Of a DNA stretch of 64,000 bases, positions 17,633-27,052 are shown piece by piece (positions within the stretch are counted from its first letter, which is position 1; each line of letters begins with the position of its first letter). The notes beneath the pieces were generated by a model that was not told where the DNA came from, searched no databases, and saw only the letters and a list, made by a program, of their open reading frames with translations. A program made the translations under genes and the position numbers. This stretch comes from Holophagales bacterium. GTDB lineage: Bacteria > Acidobacteriota > Thermoanaerobaculia > Multivoradales > Multivoraceae. The DNA is taken from the NCBI GenBank assembly GCA_009836625.1, contig VXVC01000004.1:767037-831036 (forward strand), given 5' to 3'.

Positions 17633-20218
17633 CTAGCGCGGCTTCTCGCCGCCGACCCACCACGGGCTGGACCAGGCGAGGTGGCCGTCGATCTGCTCGA
17701 CGCGGACGTAGTACCAGTCCTCCTCTTCGCCGAAGTCGGTGAAGCGGAAGGTGACGTCGTCGCGGAGTCCCTCGAGGAAGTCGACGCGGACGCTGTCGCG
17801 GTAGTCGCCTTCGTGGAAGACGTGCTCGTTGCCGCCGCGGGCGCCAGCCGACGTGCCCGGCGCTGCCGGCAGGGCGAGCGTGAACTCCGCCGCCGCGAAC
17901 CGCTGCGGCGTGCGCACCTGCGTCGGCGCGGTGCCGTACTCGGCAGCGGCCGCGATCTCCAGGCTGAGCCGCACCGCCGCCGGATCGCCCTCCAGCACCA
18001 GCGCGAAGGATCGGCGCGAGCCCCGGGTCGTGAAGTCGAAGCTGGCCGTGTTCCCGTCGACGCCGAAGCGGTCGGCAGGCAGCGGTGTTCCGGTCAGGCG
18101 ACCGCCGACCAGCTCCGCACCTTCGACCGTCACCATCCCCTGCCACGGCCGCTGGCCGCGGGGATTGTCGCGGATGTCGACCCAGGTCTCCGAGAAGAAG
18201 CTGACCAGGGCCTCGAACTGGCCCTCCGGCAGCGCCGCACCGCCGGCGCCGCGCGTGTCGAAGGTCGCCACGACTTCGCCGTTGCGGATCAGGTCGACCC
18301 GGCGGATCGGCCCCGTTCCGATCGTCCGTCCTTCGAGCACACGGCGGTCGGTCTGGTCCAGTTCGCTGCCCATCGGCGCGCCGTTCAGGCGGGCGTCGAG
18401 CACGATTCGCTGTGCGCCGGTCGTCGCATAGGCGCGGCGAGACTTGAGGGCGCCGAAAACGGCATCGGTGGTGCGCGCCGGCGCCCAGGCGGCAGCCAGA
18501 CCGCCGAACTGGAAGATGTTCGATCGCCGCCCGGAGGCGCCGGCCTGATGGCCGGCCGAGTACCCGGGGTGGCCCAGATGGTCGTCCGACGCCGACACGA
18601 AGCCGACCCGGAAGCCCTGCTCCAGGTACCGGCTACCGAACCACTCGAAGGTGCCGTGGCCGGACATGATCTCGATCAGGTTCTCCATCTGGAAGTCGTT
18701 CTGGCGCCAGTCGCCGTTCTGATGGGCGTGAGGAATGATCAGGACGTCGTCCGTGTCGTACTCGGCACGCAGGCCGCGATAGAGATCGGACAGGTTCGGC
18801 GCTGCCTGCACACCCACCCGCTGCATGCCGACGTTCCGGAAGAACACGTTGTGGTGACCGCCGCGCTGGCGGGGCGACGTCCACTCGTAGCCCGCGAAGA
18901 CCAGCAGCTCACCCTCGCGGTGGAACTTCCGGACCGCCTCGTTCAACTCCTCCCACAGCCCGTCCGTCAGCCAGATGTCATGCTCGCTCATCGTGATGAA
19001 GTCGAGGCGGGCATCGTCGCGGGCGAAGGCGAAGTAACCCTCCGGCGTGCCCTGGCCCTCGGCGAAGCCGGAATGCCCGTGCGTCTCGCCCCAGTACAGA
19101 CGGTGTTCGGGGTCCGCCCGCACCCAGACCGGATTGGCGGCGCCCGTAACCTCACCGTCCGGACTGCGGAACGTGTAGCGATGGACGCCCTCAGCGCCGG
19201 CCACCAGCTCCACCAGGTGGATCGCCTGCCCGGCCGGCAGTTCCGCCACCTGCTCGCCGTCGAGCAGCACCTGGAGGTCCGGAATGTCGCGGGTCGCGCG
19301 GTTGTAGACCCGGTCCTCGGCGCGTACCGAGATGACGAACGGTTCGCCCGTGCCGACGATCGACGGTGCGAAGCCGTGGACCCGCTCCGCCGCGCCGCCC
19401 ACGACCTCGAACGTCGCGGGCGGCATCTCGTAGACCCGACCGTCGCCCGGGTCGACGTGAATCGGCAGCGCGATGCGGTCATTGCTGAACTGGCCGAGTC
19501 GGAGACCGCGACTACCTCCGCTCCGGTCCCCGTAGGTCAACGCGATCGTGTCGCCCGGCGACAGGTCCCCGCCGCGAACCCGGAAAGTCGGGAAACCGGC
19601 CGGGCCGCGGAAGCCGCCGTACGGACCCCAGATCCGGTGCGTGTCCTGCTCCAGTCGGACGCCCTCCCGGCTCACCCGGGCGGAAACGTAGTGATCGCCA
19701 GCCGGGTCTGTCGTCTGAAGCCGACCGTAGCCGCCTATTCCCTGCGTCGAGACGACGATCCCGCCGCCCTCCTCCATGCCGAGCGAGCCGACCGTGTAGA
19801 CCACCTCGAGGGTCACCCAGCTCCGCGCCTCGAACACCCCGGACCCGGTTCGCGTCACGGTGCCGAGGGCCTCCTCGTCCTCCTCCAGCCAGGCAAGCTG
19901 CCGCACGTAGTCGTCCATCGACGCCAACTGGAAGGGCGCCGGTTCCGTTCCAGGCCGGGGGAAGGGTCCGAAAAAGGCGACGAGCGGCAGGTTCTTGGGC
20001 ACGAACCCGCCCTGCAGGGAGACGGCATTCGCCCACTCCCACAGCACCGGAGTGCGCTCGACAACGTTCGAGACGGTGGTCGGCGTGCGCCCGACATCCG
20101 CGATCAGCGCGTCCACGCGGGCCCTCAGATCGGGATCCAGTTCAGCGCCGGCGGTCGGTGTCGGCGCCGCCAACACACCCGCAAGCACGAGAATGAGTCC
20201 ACCGGTCAGTTTCCTCAC
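17633..20218 (-). CDS. DUF3604 domain secreted protein (861 aa)
   Basis: The start is the GTG at 20218, served by an AAGGGAGG eight bases upstream and followed by a signal peptide (LTGGLILVLAGVLAAPTPTAGA). Residues about 20-370 are a beta-rich region without a recognised name. The DUF3604 part begins with YWGETHGHSGFAEGQG, the paired histidines expected of a PHP-like metal site, continues with FITMSEHDIW, a GYEWTS block, IIPHAHQNGDW, and SASDDHLGHPG, and closes with RRAYATTG. DUF3604 proteins are thought to be metal-dependent hydrolases but have no assigned reaction. It is divergent from a second DUF3604 gene with about 100 bases between starts, so shared control is likely. Confidence 0.85.
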   Translation of the reverse strand: MRKLTGGLILVLAGVLAAPTPTAGAELDPDLRARVDALIADVGRTPTTVSNVVERTPVLWEWANAVSLQGGFVPKNLPLVAFFGPFPRPGTEPAPFQLASMDDYVRQLAWLEEDEEALGTVTRTGSGVFEARSWVTLEVVYTVGSLGMEEGGGIVVSTQGIGGYGRLQTTDPAGDHYVSARVSREGVRLEQDTHRIWGPYGGFRGPAGFPTFRVRGGDLSPGDTIALTYGDRSGGSRGLRLGQFSNDRIALPIHVDPGDGRVYEMPPATFEVVGGAAERVHGFAPSIVGTGEPFVISVRAEDRVYNRATRDIPDLQVLLDGEQVAELPAGQAIHLVELVAGAEGVHRYTFRSPDGEVTGAANPVWVRADPEHRLYWGETHGHSGFAEGQGTPEGYFAFARDDARLDFITMSEHDIWLTDGLWEELNEAVRKFHREGELLVFAGYEWTSPRQRGGHHNVFFRNVGMQRVGVQAAPNLSDLYRGLRAEYDTDDVLIIPHAHQNGDWRQNDFQMENLIEIMSGHGTFEWFGSRYLEQGFRVGFVSASDDHLGHPGYSAGHQAGASGRRSNIFQFGGLAAAWAPARTTDAVFGALKSRRAYATTGAQRIVLDARLNGAPMGSELDQTDRRVLEGRTIGTGPIRRVDLIRNGEVVATFDTRGAGGAALPEGQFEALVSFFSETWVDIRDNPRGQRPWQGMVTVEGAELVGGRLTGTPLPADRFGVDGNTASFDFTTRGSRRSFALVLEGDPAAVRLSLEIAAAAEYGTAPTQVRTPQRFAAAEFTLALPAAPGTSAGARGGNEHVFHEGDYRDSVRVDFLEGLRDDVTFRFTDFGEEEDWYYVRVEQIDGHLAWSSPWWVGGEKPR

Positions 20219-20317
20219 GATGCGACCTCCCTTCACGACCCCAACCAGGAACCTCAAGCCCTGCTGGCGGAACCGCCAATAGTAGACTGCCCCGATTCCG
20301 CTCTTGAGGAGAAGTCG

Positions 20318-22243
20318 ATGAAGAAGCTGACGACGGGCGCGGCGCTGGTCGCGTTGTGCGTGTTCCTGATCGCCGCCTGTGCTCCTGGGGACGACGCTGC
20401 CGACACAGGCGAGACGGCCACGGCGACGGCCGAGAGCCCGAACCCGACGAAGAACGCCTACTTCGGCGACCTGCACGTCCATACCCGCTACTCGTTCGAT
20501 GCCTTCATCTTCGGCACGACGACGGATCCGAACGACGCTTACGAGTTCGCCAAGGGCGGCACGATCAAGCATCCCGCAGGCTTCGACATGAAGCTCGACC
20601 GGCCGCTCGACTTCCAGGGCGTGACCGACCACGGCATGTACCTGGGAATGCTGCCGGCGATGACCGAAGAGGGCTCACCGGCGTACGACCACCCGGTCGC
20701 CGCCGACCTGCGCGCCGCCGAGGAAGCCGACGAGCGGCGCGGCATCTTCGTCGGCATGAGTCCCTACCTGGCCGCCCGTAAGGGAGAGGACGAGCATCTC
20801 GACCTGGGGGTCGTTCGGGGCGCCTGGTCGAAGATCATCGAGGCGGCCGAAGCGCACAACGATCCGGGGAACTTCACGACCTTCATCGCCTACGAGTACA
20901 CCTCGTCCGGCTACGAGCGGGACAACCTGCACCGCAACGTCGTCTTCCGCGGTTCAGAGGCCCCTGACGCACCGTTCAGCCGGATCGACTCGCAGAATCC
21001 CGAGGATCTTTGGGCCGCGATGGACGAGTGGCGGGAGCAGGGAATCGACACCCTCGCCATTCCCCACAACCCCAACGGCTCCGGCGGTCGCATGTTCGAG
21101 CTGGAGAAGTTCTACGGCGACCCCCTCGACGAGGACTACGTCGACGTACGGACGCGCAACGAGCCGATCGTCGAGATGACCCAGGTCAAGGGCACGTCGG
21201 ACACCCATCCGGCCCTGTCGCCCAACGACGAGTGGGCGAACTTCGAGATCATGCCGTACAAGATCGCGACGACGATCGTCAGCCAGCCGGAAGGCAGCTA
21301 CGTCCGCGACGCCCTGATTCGAGGCCTCCGGCTCGCCGACGGCGGCCTGACTAATCCGTACAAGTTCGGCCTGATCGGCGCCAGCGACACGCACGTCTCC
21401 GGCGGCGCATTCCAGGAGGACAACTACTGGTCGAAGGTCGGCATCCTGGACGCCGAAGCCCATCTTCGCGGCTCCGTGCCCGGCGCGGGCGCCAACCAGA
21501 CCCTGGGCGACGCCGCCCAGCAGTCGGACTCGGCAACACGCACCGACGACGGCTCGGGCCGGTCCTTCCGCGACACCTACTACTACACCTGGGGCGCCTC
21601 CGGCCTGGCCGGCGTCTGGGCCGAGGAGAACACCCGCGAGGCGATCTTCGACGCGATGCGCAACAAGGAGACGTTCGCCACGTCCGGACCGCGCATGAAG
21701 GTCCGCTTCTTCGCGGGCGCCTTCGCGGACTCCGACCTCGACGATGCCGAGTTCCTGACCAGGGCCTACGCGGAAGGCGTGCCGATGGGCGGCGACCTGC
21801 TGTCTTCCGACGTCGGCGAGGCGCCGACCTTCGCGGTCATGGCGATCCGCGACGTGATGGCCGCGCCACTCGACCGCGTGCAGGTGATCAAGGGATGGTC
21901 CAGCGACGGGCAGGGCGCCGAGATGGTCTACGACGTGGCCTGCTCCGACGGCGCCGAGGTCGACCCGGCCACGCATCGCTGCCCGGACAACGGCGCGACG
22001 GTCGACCTCACCACCTGCCGGATCAGCAACGACGCCGGCGCCGACGACCTCAGCGCGGTCTGGACGGACCCCGACTTCGACGCCTCGAAGCGTGCCTTCT
22101 ACTACGTCCGCGTCCTTGAGAACCCGACCTGCCGCTGGTCGACCTGGGACGCCCTGCGCGAAGGCGTGGAGCCCCGCTACGACGTCTCGCCGACGATCCA
22201 GGAACGCGCCTGGTCATCGCCGATCTGGTACACGCCCGAGTAG
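20318..22243 (+). CDS. DUF3604 domain lipoprotein (641 aa)
   Basis: I place the start at the ATG at 20318, with GAGGAGAAG just upstream; the open frame continues leftwards only through antisense of the other DUF3604 gene. The signal peptide ends in a lipobox-like LIAAC, so the protein is probably lipidated at Cys23 or so. DUF3604 motifs run through the whole chain: YFGDLHVHTRYSFDAF, VTDHGMYLGM, AYEYTSSG, IPHNPNGSGG, GLIGASDTHVSGG and RNKETFATSGPRMKVRFF. The histidine and aspartate pattern suggests a PHP-type metal site. At 641 residues it is a typical stand-alone DUF3604 protein, unlike its neighbour with its long N-terminal region. Substrate unknown. Confidence 0.9.
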   Translation: MKKLTTGAALVALCVFLIAACAPGDDAADTGETATATAESPNPTKNAYFGDLHVHTRYSFDAFIFGTTTDPNDAYEFAKGGTIKHPAGFDMKLDRPLDFQGVTDHGMYLGMLPAMTEEGSPAYDHPVAADLRAAEEADERRGIFVGMSPYLAARKGEDEHLDLGVVRGAWSKIIEAAEAHNDPGNFTTFIAYEYTSSGYERDNLHRNVVFRGSEAPDAPFSRIDSQNPEDLWAAMDEWREQGIDTLAIPHNPNGSGGRMFELEKFYGDPLDEDYVDVRTRNEPIVEMTQVKGTSDTHPALSPNDEWANFEIMPYKIATTIVSQPEGSYVRDALIRGLRLADGGLTNPYKFGLIGASDTHVSGGAFQEDNYWSKVGILDAEAHLRGSVPGAGANQTLGDAAQQSDSATRTDDGSGRSFRDTYYYTWGASGLAGVWAEENTREAIFDAMRNKETFATSGPRMKVRFFAGAFADSDLDDAEFLTRAYAEGVPMGGDLLSSDVGEAPTFAVMAIRDVMAAPLDRVQVIKGWSSDGQGAEMVYDVACSDGAEVDPATHRCPDNGATVDLTTCRISNDAGADDLSAVWTDPDFDASKRAFYYVRVLENPTCRWSTWDALREGVEPRYDVSPTIQERAWSSPIWYTPE

Positions 22244-22268
22244 GCACTCCCGATCACGCCCCGGCGCG

Positions 22269-22274
22269 TATAGT
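22269..22274 (+). promoter_or_regulatory. Candidate -10 (TATAGT) before SRPBCC gene
   Basis: TATAGT is close to the sigma70 -10 consensus and ends 14 bases before the ATG at 22289. No ribosome site is visible in the short leader. A -35 at the right distance is not evident. Confidence 0.4.
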
Positions 22275-22288
22275 CCGCCGTCGAGAAT

Positions 22289-22933
22289 ATGGGCGTCGAC
22301 GTCAAACGCCAACTGGCCGCCGTAGAACGCGCCGTGTCGTCGCTCGAACGCGACGGCCGGCCCGCGCGCTCGGTCGCCCTCGGCCGCGGTTTCCCCGTCG
22401 ACCTGGAGGACCTCTGGGACGCTGTCACGAACGGCGAACGCATCCCGTGTTGGCTCCTGCCGATCACCGGTGATCTCGAACTCGGCGGCCGTTACCAACT
22501 GGAAGGGAACGCCGGCGGCGTCACTACCGCCTGTGAACCCCCCACTCGCTACGCCGTGACCTGGGAGTTCGCCGGAGACACGAGCTGGGTCGAAGTCCGT
22601 TGCGCCGCGGACGCCGAAGGCGGCGCCCGGCTCAAACTCACCCACACCCTGCTCCACTCGCCCCACTGGGACCAGTACGGCCCCGGCGCTACCGGCGTCG
22701 CCTGGGAACTCGGCCTGCTCGGACTTGCCCTCCATCTCACAGAACCCGACACACCAAGCCTGGACGAGGAAGCCTTCGCCGCCTCATCCGAAGGCAAGGC
22801 GCTGATCACGGGCAGCGCCGAAGCCTGGGGCGAAGCCGGGATCGCGGCCGGCGAGGACCCGGATGCCGCCCGCGCCGCGGCCGGACGGACGGCCGTGTTC
22901 TACACCACCCAGCCGGCAAACACCGCGGGGTGA
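22289..22933 (+). CDS. SRPBCC (AHSA1-like) domain protein
   Basis: The 214-residue protein carries an AHSA1/START-like core: FPVDLEDLWDAVTNGERIPCWLLPITGDLELGGRY at about residues 33-70 and TWEFAGDTSWVEVRC further on, followed by a TLLHSPHWDQYGPGATGVAWELGL block. This fold binds hydrophobic ligands or, in Aha1, Hsp90; bacterial members of this type are uncharacterised or act beside ArsR regulators. No regulator is adjacent here. Residues 160-205 form an Ala-rich helical extension. Function is not assignable. Confidence 0.8.
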   Translation: MGVDVKRQLAAVERAVSSLERDGRPARSVALGRGFPVDLEDLWDAVTNGERIPCWLLPITGDLELGGRYQLEGNAGGVTTACEPPTRYAVTWEFAGDTSWVEVRCAADAEGGARLKLTHTLLHSPHWDQYGPGATGVAWELGLLGLALHLTEPDTPSLDEEAFAASSEGKALITGSAEAWGEAGIAAGEDPDAARAAAGRTAVFYTTQPANTAG

Positions 22934-23005
22934 CCTATGGAGCGCTTGGTCAAACTCGACCGCGTCGGCGTGGTCTCGCTCAGGCCCGCGCACTGACGAC
23001 TGGGT

Positions 23006-23416
23006 TCAGGCCAACAAAGCCAGCAGCGCTCTCGGCGAGTGCACGGTGACCGTCGAACCGGCAAAGTCCCGCTCATTCCGCGTGACGATGCAGTCCACGT
23101 CGGCTTGACGTCCAGACTCGACGACGACTGCGTCTTCGAAGTCGCGCAGACCGCTCTCGGCCGCGTGCTCCAGAGTCGCCCTGTTGACCGGTGTCACGTC
23201 GAGCACGGACAGCAGGGACGAGATGTGTTGCCTGGCCGTCTCCCTGCCGAGCGCCTTCTGCATCAGGTAGAAGATCGTCGTGAACGAATCGGCGCAAGCC
23301 AGCCCCTGAACCTGACCGCGGTCGGCCCGCGAGAGAAGATCGGCGGCAGCATCCGCGAAAGGGGCCCGGTCAAGCAAGAAGTCGATCAGCACGTTGGTGT
23401 CGAAGAGCACCCTCAT
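23006..23416 (-). CDS. PIN-domain toxin, VapC-like
   Basis: Starting at the ATG at 23416 gives 136 residues; an upstream ATG at 23449 overlaps the antitoxin gene but adds residues with no family match. The chosen start lies 13 bases after the antitoxin stop with an AAGG nearby. MRVLFDTNVLIDFLLDR carries the first PIN aspartate at residue 6, and GLRDFEDAVVVESGRQADVDCIVTRNERDF carries the later acidic residues. VapC-like PIN proteins are Mg-dependent RNases held inactive by the partner antitoxin. The gene order, antitoxin then toxin, is standard. Confidence 0.88.
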   Translation of the reverse strand: MRVLFDTNVLIDFLLDRAPFADAAADLLSRADRGQVQGLACADSFTTIFYLMQKALGRETARQHISSLLSVLDVTPVNRATLEHAAESGLRDFEDAVVVESGRQADVDCIVTRNERDFAGSTVTVHSPRALLALLA

Positions 23417-23429
23417 GCGCCCCGCCTTC

Positions 23430-23678
23430 TCAGAGGTGCTTGTCTTCAAGGTGCGTGTGGTAGTCGCTCAAGCCCACCACGCCGGCGTTCTTCAGCACTC
23501 CCCGCAGCCCGGCCACCGTCGGCGTCTGGGTGTAATCCGGCTGGCGCCGCGAAGTAATCGCGGAGAAGTACTCGGCGACGATCTGCGAGAGGGACTTGCC
23601 GGTATCCCGGGCATAGTCCTTCGCCTGAGCGATCAGCCGGTCGTCAAGCCGCAGCGTGAGTTTGGTGTGCATGGCCAA
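23430..23678 (-). CDS. Ribbon-helix-helix-type antitoxin (DUF6364-like)
   Basis: The 82-residue protein begins MAMHTKLTLRLDDRLIAQAKDYARDTG, the pattern of the DUF6364-type antitoxin, with a short beta strand for DNA binding followed by two helices (SLSQIVAEYFSAI). The C-terminal half should wrap the toxin. It is immediately upstream of the PIN toxin on the same strand. Autoregulation of the pair is expected from the family but no operator was identified. Confidence 0.8.
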   Translation of the reverse strand: MAMHTKLTLRLDDRLIAQAKDYARDTGKSLSQIVAEYFSAITSRRQPDYTQTPTVAGLRGVLKNAGVVGLSDYHTHLEDKHL

Positions 23679-23751
23679 AGGTGACGTACATCATGCGCAG
23701 GAGTATACGTCAACCACGCTGTCGGTCCATCGCGCCGGCTTTGCCGCGACA

Positions 23752-25542
23752 TCATCCGTCGCTGCGGAGCACGGACACGAACGCCTCCTGCGGAATGTCG
23801 ACGGAGCCGACGCGCTTCATCCGCTTCTTGCCTTCGCGCTGCTTCTCCAGCAGCTTCCGCTTGCGGGTGATGTCGCCGCCGTAGCACTTGGCGGTGACGT
23901 CCTTGCGGAACGCGCTGATCGTCGTGCGGGCGATGATCTGGCCGCCGATCGCGCCCTGAATCGCGATCTTGAACTGCTGGCGGGGAATCGTGTCCTTGAG
24001 CCGCTCGCAGTAGCGGAGCGCCCGCCGTCGCGCCTTGTCCCGATGAACGAGTTGGGACAGCGCGTCGACCCGTTCGCCGTTGACCAGGATGTCGACCTTG
24101 ACCAGGTCGGTCGGCCGCAGTCCGATCAGTTCGTAGTCGAACGAGCCGTAGCCCTGCGTCACCGTCTTCAGCTTGTCGTAGAAGTCGAACAGCACCTCGG
24201 CCAGCGGCAGTTCGCAGGTCAGCTCGACCCGGCCCACGGCCAGGTAGTGGATGTTCGTCTTGCCGCCGCGGCGCTCGAGGCAGAGTTCCATCACCGCGCC
24301 GAGGTAGCGCTCCGGGAGCATGATGGAGGCCTTGATGTAGGGCTCGGCGACGCTCTCGATCTCGGACGGGTCCGGGTAAGCGGCCGGGTTGTCGATCAGC
24401 CGCTCCGCGCCGTCCGACATCCCCACGCGATACCGCACCGACGGCGCCGACAGCACGAGCGACAGCCCGTACTCCCGCTCCAGGCGCTCCTGGACGACAT
24501 CCAGGTGCAGCAGGCCGAGGAACCCGCAGCGGAAACCGAACCCGAGCGCCGACGACGAGTCCTTCTCGTAGGTCAGCGAGGCGTCGTTCAGCGCCAGCTT
24601 CTCGAGTGCGCGCGTCAGATCTTCGTAATCGTGACTCGAGACGGGATAGATCGAGGAGAAGACGACCGGCTTCGCCTCGCGGTAGCCCGGGATGGGCTCC
24701 GCCGCGCCTTCCGAAACGGTCGTGATCGTGTCGCCGATGTCGATCTCGGAGATCTTCCTGATCCCGGCGATCACGTAGCCCACGGCACCGGCTTCCAGCT
24801 CCTCGCGCTGTCTTCGCTTGAGCAGCAGGGTGCCGATCTCTTCCACTTCGTGCTCGCTGCCGGTGTGCATCAGGCGGATCTTCTGTTTCGGCCGGAGCGT
24901 GCCCTGGCGCACCCGGACCAGCATGACGACGCCACGGTACGGGTCGTACTGGGCGTCGAAGACCAGCGCCTTCAGCGCCGCCGAGCCGTCGCCCTCCGGC
25001 GGCGGCAGCCGCTCCACGATCGCGTCGAGCACGTCCTCGACGCCCTCGCCCGTCTTGGCCGAGCACAGCACCGCCTCGAACGGGTCCAGGCCCAGGTCGC
25101 TCTCGATCTCCTCGCGCACCCGGTCCACGTCGGCCGAGGGCAGGTCGATCTTGTTGATCACCGGGATGATCGTCAGGTCGTACTCCATTGCCAGGTAGAG
25201 GTTGGCGACGGTCTGCGCCTCCACGCCCTGGGACGCATCGATCAGGAGCAGCGCGCCTTCGCACGACATGAGCGAGCGCCGCACCTCGTGCGAGAAGTCG
25301 ACATGGCCTGGCGTGTCGATCAGGTTCAGGCGGCAGGGCCGGCCCTCCGCGTCCTGGTGCCGCAGGGTCACCGTGTTGCTCTTGATCGTGATCCCCCGCT
25401 CCCGCTCGATGTCCATCGAATCGAGGATCTGGTCGCGGAACTCCCGGTCCTCGATCGCCCCGCAGTGCTGGATCAGGCGATCGGCGAGCGTCGACTTGCC
25501 GTGGTCGATGTGCGCGATGATGCAGAAGTTGCGGACGGACAT
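23752..25542 (-). CDS. lepA: Elongation factor 4 (LepA GTPase)
   Basis: The 596-residue protein has the standard LepA length and motifs: HIDHGKSTLADRL (G1) at about 10-22, RGITIKSNT (G2), DTPGHVDFSHEV (G3), NKIDLPSAD (G4), and the LepA C-terminal domain with IGGQIIARTTISAFRKDVTAKCYGGDITRKRKLLEKQ near the end. It is a ribosome-associated translational GTPase. It is divergent from arginase, and 25543-25595 is the shared upstream region. Confidence 0.97.
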   Translation of the reverse strand: MSVRNFCIIAHIDHGKSTLADRLIQHCGAIEDREFRDQILDSMDIERERGITIKSNTVTLRHQDAEGRPCRLNLIDTPGHVDFSHEVRRSLMSCEGALLLIDASQGVEAQTVANLYLAMEYDLTIIPVINKIDLPSADVDRVREEIESDLGLDPFEAVLCSAKTGEGVEDVLDAIVERLPPPEGDGSAALKALVFDAQYDPYRGVVMLVRVRQGTLRPKQKIRLMHTGSEHEVEEIGTLLLKRRQREELEAGAVGYVIAGIRKISEIDIGDTITTVSEGAAEPIPGYREAKPVVFSSIYPVSSHDYEDLTRALEKLALNDASLTYEKDSSSALGFGFRCGFLGLLHLDVVQERLEREYGLSLVLSAPSVRYRVGMSDGAERLIDNPAAYPDPSEIESVAEPYIKASIMLPERYLGAVMELCLERRGGKTNIHYLAVGRVELTCELPLAEVLFDFYDKLKTVTQGYGSFDYELIGLRPTDLVKVDILVNGERVDALSQLVHRDKARRRALRYCERLKDTIPRQQFKIAIQGAIGGQIIARTTISAFRKDVTAKCYGGDITRKRKLLEKQREGKKRMKRVGSVDIPQEAFVSVLRSDG

Positions 25543-25581
25543 GGCCGATCCGCATCCTATGAGCTTGCGCCGGCAGGTGCG

Positions 25582-25588
25582 CTAACTT
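25582..25588 (+). promoter_or_regulatory. Candidate -10 (GCTAACTT) giving a leaderless arginase mRNA
   Basis: TAACTT ends seven bases before the ATG at 25596 and is preceded by GC, matching the recurrent GCTANNNT pattern. There is no Shine-Dalgarno in between, so transcription would begin at the start codon. Confidence 0.4.
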
Positions 25589-25595
25589 CCCACCC

Positions 25596-26501
<906 letters not shown>

Positions 26502-26526
26502 CGCGTGCAACGACCAGGAGACCACC

Positions 26527-27009
26527 ATGACCGACGAACCCCGCCAGTACTGGCTGATGAAGAGCGAGCCGGGCGAGTACTCGATCGACGACCTGGCCCA
26601 CGACGGCAAGACCTACTGGGACGGCGTGCGCAACTACCAAGCCCGCAACCTGATGCGGGACCGGATGCGGATCGGCGACGGGGTCCTCTACTACCACTCG
26701 AACGCCAAGCCGACCGCGGTAGTCGGACTGGCCCGGGTATGCAGCCAGTCCTATCCCGATCCGACCCAGTTCGACCCGGATGACTCTCACTACGATTCGA
26801 AGTCGGCCCCGGAGAATCCCCGGTGGTACCTCGTCGACATCGAGTTCGAGTGCAAGTTCGCCGAGCCCGTCACGCTGGCCGAGCTACGCCAGCGGCCCGA
26901 CCTGGAGGGGATGGCCCTGCTCCGCCGGGGTCAGCGGCTCTCCGTTCAGCCTGTCACGGCCCGGGAGTGGGGAATCGTCTGCGAAATGGCTGGCGTGAGC
27001 GCCGAGTAA
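26527..27009 (+). CDS. EVE domain protein
   Basis: The 160-residue protein begins YWLMKSEPGEYSIDDL and has WDGVRNYQARNLMR and GDGVLYYHSNAKPTAVVGLARV, the classic EVE (thymocyte nuclear protein 1-like, PUA-fold) sequence. The domain binds modified bases in DNA or RNA; in bacteria its role is unclear, though EVE domains occur in some modification-dependent defence genes. Nothing beside it here suggests a defence island. A CAGGAG precedes the ATG. Confidence 0.93.
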   Translation: MTDEPRQYWLMKSEPGEYSIDDLAHDGKTYWDGVRNYQARNLMRDRMRIGDGVLYYHSNAKPTAVVGLARVCSQSYPDPTQFDPDDSHYDSKSAPENPRWYLVDIEFECKFAEPVTLAELRQRPDLEGMALLRRGQRLSVQPVTAREWGIVCEMAGVSAE

Positions 27010-27036
27010 CCGTCGGCGGCCGGACCGCGTCTGCTG

Positions 27037-27050
27037 GACCGCAAGCGGTC
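27037..27050. terminator. Short palindromic hairpin between convergent genes
   Basis: GACCGC AA GCGGTC forms a compact hairpin in the 43-base interval between the EVE gene and the DUF4097 gene, which converge. It may end transcription in both directions. There is no T tract. Confidence 0.4.
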
Positions 27051-27052
27051 AA

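Noticed and set aside
16997..20317. Upstream extension of the plus-strand DUF3604 frame to a 1748-codon gene
   Set aside because: The extra part is antisense to the other DUF3604 gene and runs through element A. The ribosome site and signal peptide at 20318 define the true start.
20219..20632. N-terminal extension of the 861-residue DUF3604 protein
   Set aside because: The added residues are antisense to the start of the divergent lipoprotein; the GTG at 20218 has an ideal ribosome site and a signal peptide.
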